From positions 1-64,000 of the forward strand of contig JAIKZD010000053.1 of assembly GCA_024682555.1 (NCBI GenBank): a stretch of DNA of 64,000 nucleotides. The letters run 5' to 3'. A program made the position numbers and the translations under genes. Under the pieces are notes generated by a model, which saw nothing but the letters and a program-made list of their open reading frames with translations, was not told where the DNA came from and made no database searches. Shown piece by piece: positions 57,319 to 64,000 of the stretch; position 1 is the first letter of the stretch; each line of letters begins with the position of its first letter. Origin of the DNA: Lachnospiraceae bacterium. GTDB taxonomy: Bacteria > Bacillota > Clostridia > Lachnospirales > Lachnospiraceae.

Positions 57319-59769
57319 ATGCTTTCCAAGAAATACAAAGCAGCAGAGTCAGAGGCCAAATGGCAGGAATTCTGGCAGGAAAAAGGAATATATAAGTTTG
57401 ACGAGGATTCAAAACAGCCCGTATATTCGATAGATACACCCCCTCCGACGGTAAACGGAAAGATTCATATAGGTCATATCTTCTCCTATTCCCAGGCAGA
57501 GGTAATGGCAAGATATAAGAGGATGAAGGGATTCAACGTTTTCTATCCCTTCGGATTTGATGATAACGGACTTCCGACGGAGCGTCTTGTTGAGACAACC
57601 CACGGTATCAAGGCTCACGATACCACGAGAGAGCATTTTACACAACTTTGCCTCGGAGAGACGAGGGAGCTTGAGAAACAGTTCAAGAAACTGTTTATCT
57701 CCGCGGGATTCAGCTGTGACTGGGGTCATGAATATTCAACCATAAGTCCCAAGGCCCAGAAGACTTCGCAGAAATCCTTCATAGATCTTTATAAGAAAAA
57801 GAAAGTGTATTTTTCGGAAGCCCCCGCACTCTGGTGTCCCGAATGTCAGACGGCCATCGCCCAGGCTGAGCTTGAGACAAAAGAGATACCGTCCCTGTTC
57901 AATTACCTGAAATTCTTTATTGACGGGGAAGGCGACAATTATGTGGAGATAGCCACCACAAGGCCCGAGCTTCTTGCAGCCTGTCAGTGTATCTTCATAC
58001 ATCCCGAAGATGAAAAGAACAGGCATCTTCTCGGGAAAAAGATAAGAGTACCTCTCTTCGGATTTACCGTTCCCGTTCTTGAGGATGAGAAGGTTGAGCT
58101 CGGAAAAGGCTCCGGCGTTGTTATGTGCTGTACCTTCGGTGATCTTACCGACCTTGAGTGGTACAAGCAGCATAAACTGACCTTTAAGGAAGCCATACTT
58201 CAGGACGGAACCATGTCGGAGCTCTGCGGCAAATATGCCGGAATGCCCATTTTAAAGGCAAGAAAGGCAATGATAGAGGATCTTATCGAACAGGGTCATA
58301 TGATCAGGCAGGAAGAGATAAGTCACAATGTTGCCACTCACGAGAGATGCGGTACTCCGATGGAGATAACCATCAAGAAGCAGTGGTTCATAGATATCCT
58401 TTCAAACAAGGAAGAGTATTTAAAGGCCGGAGATAAGATCAACTGGTATCCCTACCATATGCAGGCGAGATACAACAACTGGGTAGAGAACCTTGAATGG
58501 GACTGGTGCATATCAAGGCAGCGTTACTTCGGAGTTCCCTTCCCGGTATGGTACTGTAAGAACTGCGGAGAAACAATGGTTCCGGAGATAGATGATCTTC
58601 CGGTAAATCCTTTAAATGACAAGCCCAAAAAGGCATGTTCCTGCGGATGTACCGATTTTGAACCCGAAAAGGATATCATGGATACCTGGGCAACCTCCTC
58701 CGTTACACCGCTTATCAATCTTGACTGGAGCGAGGATGATAAGTTCAGGAAGCACATGACTCCCATGAGTTTGAGACCCAATGCCCATGATATCATCCGT
58801 ACCTGGGATTTTTATACCATAGTAAAGAGCCTGTATCATACAGGTGATATTCCCTGGAACGATGTCATGATCTCGGGTCATGTCATGGCCTCAAAGGGTG
58901 AGAAGATCAGCAAGAAGAAGGGCAATTCCTCGATGGAGCCCGCTGAGCTCATCGAGCAGTTTTCCGCTGATGCCGTAAGGCTCTGGACCTCTTCGGGAAG
59001 TCTCGGAAACGATATAGTATATTCCGAAGAAGAGTTTAAAAACGCGAACAAGCTTATAAACAAGATCTGGAATGCCGCAAAGTTTGTGGTAATGCAGCTT
59101 GAAGGCTTTGAAAAGACCGATGATAACGGGAATGCGGTTACCCTTAATCCTTTTGACATAAACGAGAAGGTAAAGCTCATGATCATGGACGAATGGATCA
59201 TAGCAACCTTTAACATGATGCTGGAGCGCTTCGAGAAATATCTTGAAAAATATGAGATAGGTCTTGCCATCGGCGAGCTTGAGAAATTCTTCTGGAGCTA
59301 CTGCGATGACTATATCGAGATCATAAAGAACAGGGTATACAAGCCCGAGATCTACGGAGAAGAGGCACGTAAATCCGGTCTGTATGCCGCATATCATACC
59401 CTGCTTGGGATGATAAAGTGTTTTGCCATCTATATCCCTCATGTTACCGAGGAGATATATCAGGGATATTTTGCAGAGCATGAGGAGCCTGTTTCCATCC
59501 ACAGAGCCCTTATCGGCCCCATCGAAACGGAGACCGCACTGACGGCAGAGGATATCGGAAAGGGACAGAAGGCCGTGGAGATCATTTCGGAACTGAGGAA
59601 ATACAAGTCCGAAAGAAATCTTTCCCTGAAGGAAGAGCTTTCAAAGGTTACCGTAGTCCTTGAAAAGGAAACGGATTTCGGCGATGCCCTTGAGGATATC
59701 AAGGCTACCTGTTCATGTAAGGAAATAATCCTTACCGTGGGTGATGCTTTCAGCGTTACGGTTGAGTGA
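57319..59769 (+). CDS. valS: valyl-tRNA synthetase of the non-canonical (GFDDNGLPTERLVE) type
   Basis: PPPTVNGKIHIGHIFSYSQAEVMARYKRMKGFNVFYPFGFDDNGLPTERLVE; KISKKKGNS near KMSKS position; DWCISRQRYFGVPFPVWYC. Confidence 0.92.
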   Translation: MLSKKYKAAESEAKWQEFWQEKGIYKFDEDSKQPVYSIDTPPPTVNGKIHIGHIFSYSQAEVMARYKRMKGFNVFYPFGFDDNGLPTERLVETTHGIKAHDTTREHFTQLCLGETRELEKQFKKLFISAGFSCDWGHEYSTISPKAQKTSQKSFIDLYKKKKVYFSEAPALWCPECQTAIAQAELETKEIPSLFNYLKFFIDGEGDNYVEIATTRPELLAACQCIFIHPEDEKNRHLLGKKIRVPLFGFTVPVLEDEKVELGKGSGVVMCCTFGDLTDLEWYKQHKLTFKEAILQDGTMSELCGKYAGMPILKARKAMIEDLIEQGHMIRQEEISHNVATHERCGTPMEITIKKQWFIDILSNKEEYLKAGDKINWYPYHMQARYNNWVENLEWDWCISRQRYFGVPFPVWYCKNCGETMVPEIDDLPVNPLNDKPKKACSCGCTDFEPEKDIMDTWATSSVTPLINLDWSEDDKFRKHMTPMSLRPNAHDIIRTWDFYTIVKSLYHTGDIPWNDVMISGHVMASKGEKISKKKGNSSMEPAELIEQFSADAVRLWTSSGSLGNDIVYSEEEFKNANKLINKIWNAAKFVVMQLEGFEKTDDNGNAVTLNPFDINEKVKLMIMDEWIIATFNMMLERFEKYLEKYEIGLAIGELEKFFWSYCDDYIEIIKNRVYKPEIYGEEARKSGLYAAYHTLLGMIKCFAIYIPHVTEEIYQGYFAEHEEPVSIHRALIGPIETETALTAEDIGKGQKAVEIISELRKYKSERNLSLKEELSKVTVVLEKETDFGDALEDIKATCSCKEIILTVGDAFSVTVE

Positions 59770-59820
59770 CCTTCAGGAGTTACGGCTGAATGACCTTCCG
59801 GCGTTACGGCTGAGTGACCG
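59755..59820 (+). repeat. 24-bp tandem repeat spanning the valS stop codon
   Basis: GTTACGG at 59755, 59779, 59803; units GTTACGGTTGAGTGACCTTCAGGA / GTTACGGCTGAATGACCTTCCGGC / GTTACGGCTGAGTGACCGG... Confidence 0.88.
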
Positions 59821-60112
59821 GATGAAAGCAGATCCTTTATAAATGCAGGCTGATCAAGGGACAGGTTTTAACGGTTTATTACTGATCGGACATAAAAACG
59901 GGCGGAATGGATCAAAGGATCTTTTCCGCCTGTAATATTATTGTTCTCATTGTCCTTGTTGTCCTCATTATCCCATTGTCCTCCTCCGAATACCCAAAAC
60001 AGCCTCCGTCGGATCCGGAACAGTCCGGGACATGAAAAAGTGTTTCCGAGTTTCTTGCAGTGCTTCGTTATGATATGATTATGCGTGATGAAAAAAAGGA
60101 GATCCATGTTAC

Positions 60113-61306
60113 ATGCAGACGATAAAACTATATGATGAAGAACCCTATGGCAGGGAATTTGATGCTGTGGTCACTGAGGTAAGGGAACTGTCTGACGGCC
60201 TTCATGCCATTATCCTTGACAGGACCCTTTTTTTCCCGGAAGAGGGCGGGCAGTCTTCGGATACGGGATCGATAAACGGATATGAGGTTTTGCATGTAAC
60301 CGCAGGTATACTTGAGCACAGTGTCCGCTGCAGCGGAGACACCTTCAGGGTTGGGGACAGAGTGCACGGTGAGATAAACTGGGAGCACAGATTCTCAAAC
60401 ATGCAGAATCACACGGGAGAGCATATCCTGTCCGGTCTTCTCCATTCCGGGTGGCATTCGGAGAATACCGGATTTCATTTATCCGACAACATCGTGACGG
60501 TGGATACGGAAAAGGAACTGACACAGGAAGATATAAAGAGACTTGAATATGAGGCAAACAGGGTGGTTTACCGGAACCTCCCGGTAACCTGTGTATATTA
60601 TGAACCTTCAAAGCTTGATGGTATGGAGTACCGCAGCAAGAAGGAATTTGAATCTCAGGTGAGGATAGTGACGATACCGGGAGTGGATGTTTGCGCCTGC
60701 TGTGCGCCGCACGTAAAAAATACGGGGGAGGTCGGGATCATAAAGATCATCGGAGCCATAAGGCATAAGGGGGGAATGAGGTTTACGATCCTCTGCGGGG
60801 AAAGGGCTTATAAATACCTCTCACGGCTCAAAGAGATATCCGATGAGCTTACGGGGCTTCTGTCTGCGGGAAATGATGCAATGATCCCTGCGGTAAAGAG
60901 GCTTCTTGAGGAAAACGAGGCACTGAAGATAAAGATAAAAAACGGTGAAGCGCAAAGACTTAAGGAGGATATAAAAGCCATTCCTGAAGATTCGGAAAAT
61001 GCGATCCTGTTTACGGGAGAGATAGATAATCTTGTACAGAGAAATGCGGTAAACGAACTTGCCCGTAAGCACCGGGGGATATGTGCGGTTTTTGCTGCAG
61101 CGGGTTCAAAGAAAGCGGATGAGCCGGAAAGTTATAAATATATCTGCTCATGGCCCGGGGGAGATGCCGGGGAGGCAGCGGCTTTTCTGAAAAAAGAATT
61201 TAACGCAAAGGGCGGAGGCTCAAAAGAAATGGTACAGGGAACGGTAACGGCCGGGAAGGAGCAAATACTGAAAAGTCTTGAGGTATTTCATTCCACAAAA
61301 AAATAA
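60113..61306 (+). CDS. alanyl-tRNA editing protein (AlaX-L type, with DHHA1-like C-terminus)
   Basis: NHTGEHILSGLLHSGWHSENTGFHLSD (HxxxH); CACCAPHVKNTGEVGIIKI. Confidence 0.92.
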   Translation: MQTIKLYDEEPYGREFDAVVTEVRELSDGLHAIILDRTLFFPEEGGQSSDTGSINGYEVLHVTAGILEHSVRCSGDTFRVGDRVHGEINWEHRFSNMQNHTGEHILSGLLHSGWHSENTGFHLSDNIVTVDTEKELTQEDIKRLEYEANRVVYRNLPVTCVYYEPSKLDGMEYRSKKEFESQVRIVTIPGVDVCACCAPHVKNTGEVGIIKIIGAIRHKGGMRFTILCGERAYKYLSRLKEISDELTGLLSAGNDAMIPAVKRLLEENEALKIKIKNGEAQRLKEDIKAIPEDSENAILFTGEIDNLVQRNAVNELARKHRGICAVFAAAGSKKADEPESYKYICSWPGGDAGEAAAFLKKEFNAKGGGSKEMVQGTVTAGKEQILKSLEVFHSTKK

Positions 61307-61411
61307 CACAAGCCGGGGTTATATGATATAATCTACAAGGAATGTCTGTGCCCTGTTCCTGTATAATTACGGGAGGCGGCAGATCAATATAAATGGCAGG
61401 AGGAACTGATA

Positions 61412-62740
61412 ATGGAAAATCAAAAGGAAGGCGGATGGAGGACCAATAAATGGGTCCGCGCGGCAATCCCCGCATTATTGCTTCACTGCAGTATAGGTAC
61501 TGTTTACTGCTGGTCAATATTCAGTCAGGAGATCGCTGACTATATCGGATTTTCGAAGGGTGCTACGGAATGGGCATTTTCATTCGCTATATTCTTCCTC
61601 GGAATGTCGGCTGCATTTCTCGGAAACATAGTTGAGAAGGATATTCACAAGTCATCGCTTATCGCGACCATATGTTTTGCGCTCGGTATGGCGCTGACAG
61701 GTTTCTTTATCTATTACGGCGGCCAGCATAAAGGCAGTGTTTTAGCGCTTGTCGGAATATATATAAGTTACGGTTTCATCATGGGTATCGGTCTCGGAAC
61801 CGGATATCTGTCACCGGTAAAGACCCTGATGCTCTGGTTCCAGGACAGAAAAGGTCTGGCTACGGGTCTTGCGGTTGCGGGATTTGGTGCGGCGAAGGCC
61901 ATAGCAAGCCCCATAATGCAGAGCATGCTTGAGAATCTCGGAGAAGGCGGGATCTACAAGATGTTTGTCATACTTGCGGTTGTATATTTTGTAATGATGT
62001 TTGTCGGACATCTTCTTCTTGCAAAACCTGCCGACTGGCATGAGCCTCAGGAGAAGGGTGCAAAGCCCGGTATCATCGAGGTTATAAAGACAAGACCCGT
62101 TACCAATTACATCGGTATCTGGGTAATGTTCTATATAAACATCACCTGCGGACTTGCTCTTATCTCACAGGAAAAGATGATCGTTAAATGTATAGGCCTG
62201 GCCGCATCGGTCGGACTTGTTTCCACCATATCGGCAATCTTCAATGCAGGCGGAAGACTCGGTTTTTCTTCATGGGGCGATACCATGAAGGACAGAAATA
62301 CGGTCTATAAGATGATCTTTATTCTTTCCATAGCATTCACGGTGCTTGTAATGATCACAAGCGGTATTAAGAACGGTGAAGGAAACGGACCGCTGATATT
62401 CCTGGTACTTGCCCTTATCTTTGTGGTTAATGCGGGATACGGCGGAGGATTTTCAAATGTTCCCACCCTGCTTTCCGACCATTACGGAATGGGAAGTATT
62501 TCGGCGATCCACGGTATTACCTTAAGTGCATGGGCATTTGCGGGACTTACCGGCAATCAGGTAGCCACATATATCGTTAATCACAGCGGTGAATGGATAG
62601 AGCATGAGGGAACAAAGATGAATCCCGTAGGTTATCAGAACGTTCTGTATTTCACCCTGATAATGTATGTGATCGCTCTTGTTCTCTGTCTTGTGCTTGT
62701 AAAGCCGAGCGGAAAAGCGGCAAAAGAGCAGGAGAAATAG
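61412..62740 (+). CDS. MFS transporter, OFA (oxalate/formate antiporter-like) family
   Basis: LLHCSIGTVYCWSIFSQEIADYIG; GIGLGTGYLSPVKTLMLWFQDRKGLATGLAVAGFGAAKAIASPI. Confidence 0.93.
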   Translation: MENQKEGGWRTNKWVRAAIPALLLHCSIGTVYCWSIFSQEIADYIGFSKGATEWAFSFAIFFLGMSAAFLGNIVEKDIHKSSLIATICFALGMALTGFFIYYGGQHKGSVLALVGIYISYGFIMGIGLGTGYLSPVKTLMLWFQDRKGLATGLAVAGFGAAKAIASPIMQSMLENLGEGGIYKMFVILAVVYFVMMFVGHLLLAKPADWHEPQEKGAKPGIIEVIKTRPVTNYIGIWVMFYINITCGLALISQEKMIVKCIGLAASVGLVSTISAIFNAGGRLGFSSWGDTMKDRNTVYKMIFILSIAFTVLVMITSGIKNGEGNGPLIFLVLALIFVVNAGYGGGFSNVPTLLSDHYGMGSISAIHGITLSAWAFAGLTGNQVATYIVNHSGEWIEHEGTKMNPVGYQNVLYFTLIMYVIALVLCLVLVKPSGKAAKEQEK

Positions 62741-62844
62741 GGAACTGTTTTACCAATAAAACAATAAATGCCGACTCCGGGATTTGAGGATGAACCGGAC
62801 AACCCCGGTATTTCGGCAGGTTATCAACAGACAGGAGGTATTCT

Positions 62845-64000
62845 ATGTATAACGAGGGCAGGATTTATATCGGCAGATCGGGTGATGAGAAGATATTTAT
62901 CAATCCGAGCATGGCAAACAGGCATGGAATGATAGCAGGTGCCACGGGAACTGGTAAGACGGTATCCTTAAAGGTTATGGCAGAGTCTTTCAGTGACTGC
63001 GGCGTTCCCGTATTTCTGGCAGATATAAAAGTCGACCTTTCCGGTATGTGCAATCCCGGAAGCAAGACCGAGGATATGCAGGAGAGGATCAACAGGTTCA
63101 AGCTTGATGAAACCGATTTTTCCTTTAAGAGCTATCCCACAACCTATTGGGATGTATATCAGAAGGCCGGTATCCCCTTAAGGACCACCATCTCCGAAAT
63201 GGGACCCATCCTTCTTGCAAGGATCTTAAGTCTCAATGATACCCAGTCGGATATACTTAAGGTCATCTTCAAGATCGCGGATGATGAAGGACTGCTCCTT
63301 ATAGATACCCAGGATCTTCGTTCGATGCTTACCTATGTGGGGGAAAATGCGAAAGAATACAGTTTAAGATACGGAAACATAGCCAGCCAGAGTCTCGGCG
63401 CCATAATCAGATCCGTTATCTCTCTCGAACAGGAAGGCGGAGATATCTTCTTCGGTGAAGAGGCTCTTAACATTCATGACTGGATAAGGACAAACAGCGA
63501 AGGAAAGGGATATATAAATATCCTTGAGTGTGAGCAGCTTGTAAACAACCCCACCATGTACTCGACATTCATGCTCTGGATGCTTTCCGAGCTCTATGAG
63601 GGAATGCCCGAGGCCGGAGACCTTGACAAGCCCAAGATGGTATTCTTCTTTGATGAAGCCCATATGCTGTTCTCTACGGCTTCGAATGATCTTCTTGAAA
63701 AGATCGAGCAGGTGGTGAAGCTCATCCGTTCCAAGGGTGTAGGCGTTTATTTCATCACACAGAATCCCAGGGATATTCCGAACGGCGTTCTCGCACAGCT
63801 TGGAAACAAGATACAGCATGCGCTTCATGCATACACACCCGCGGAACAGAAGGGTGCCAAGGCAGCTGCCGAATCCTTCAGGGCGAATCCCGAATTTGAC
63901 ACCTATGAAACCCTGTTAAATCTCGGAATAGGGGAGGCTTTGGTATCTGTACTTGATGAGGACGGTATACCCACGATCGTAAAGAAGGTAAATATCCTGC
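62845..64000 (+). CDS. HerA-like/DUF853 ATPase (truncated by window edge)
   Basis: MANRHGMIAGATGTGKTVSLKVMAESFSDCGVPVFLADIKVDLSG; KMVFFFDEAHMLF; IRSKGVGVYFITQNPRDIPNGVLAQLGNKIQHALHAYTP. ORF stays open to 64000. Confidence 0.92.
   Translation, partial: MYNEGRIYIGRSGDEKIFINPSMANRHGMIAGATGTGKTVSLKVMAESFSDCGVPVFLADIKVDLSGMCNPGSKTEDMQERINRFKLDETDFSFKSYPTTYWDVYQKAGIPLRTTISEMGPILLARILSLNDTQSDILKVIFKIADDEGLLLIDTQDLRSMLTYVGENAKEYSLRYGNIASQSLGAIIRSVISLEQEGGDIFFGEEALNIHDWIRTNSEGKGYINILECEQLVNNPTMYSTFMLWMLSELYEGMPEAGDLDKPKMVFFFDEAHMLFSTASNDLLEKIEQVVKLIRSKGVGVYFITQNPRDIPNGVLAQLGNKIQHALHAYTPAEQKGAKAAAESFRANPEFDTYETLLNLGIGEALVSVLDEDGIPTIVKKVNIL

Noticed and set aside
59941-59990. Low-complexity ATTGTCCTNNTTGTCCTCATTAT repeats as a possible array
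   Set aside because: Short, degenerate, in a converging 3' region next to a hairpin; insufficient regularity to call an element.

Overview
The window looks like chromosomal DNA from an anaerobic Firmicute, probably Lachnospiraceae-like (inferred from gene content and codon style; not verified). It has about 55 supportable CDSs, no rRNA or tRNA that I could recognise, no CRISPR array, and no obvious prophage or IS element. Main blocks: (1) partial KtrB/TrkH K+ transporter (minus strand, truncated at the left edge), PPi-dependent phosphofructokinase, flavin reductase-rubredoxin, a 925-aa HD-like protein of unknown function, a GMP synthase without a glutaminase domain, and a KaiC-like/PEP-synthase-like protein with a duplicated start region; (2) a two-component system, SPFH + ribbon-helix-helix pair, a fused L,D-transpeptidase/VanX lipoprotein, and a MoxR-DUF58-transglutaminase operon; (3) a T-box with a UGG (Trp) specifier controlling a trpXYZ-type ABC transporter; (4) a PadR operon with palindromic operators; (5) a long stretch rich in metal homeostasis genes: two COG0523 GTPases (one with a large His/Asp/Glu tract, one fused to a CCAAD-type DUF1980/YcgQ-like domain), a MntP-ZIP fusion, a DtxR/MntR regulator divergent from feoA-feoA-feoB-cys-rich, and a Fur/Zur-znuABC operon; (6) an atypical ('GFDDNGLPTERLVE') ValRS, an AlaX editing protein, an OFA-type MFS transporter and a partial HerA/DUF853 ATPase. 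The most interesting signals are the unusual domain fusions, three promoters overlapped by perfect palindromes, a 55-bp duplicated RBS/start creating a uORF, an internally deleted Na/Pi cotransporter relic, and small dispersed hairpin repeats. All functional calls come from motif recognition by eye; no database search was run.
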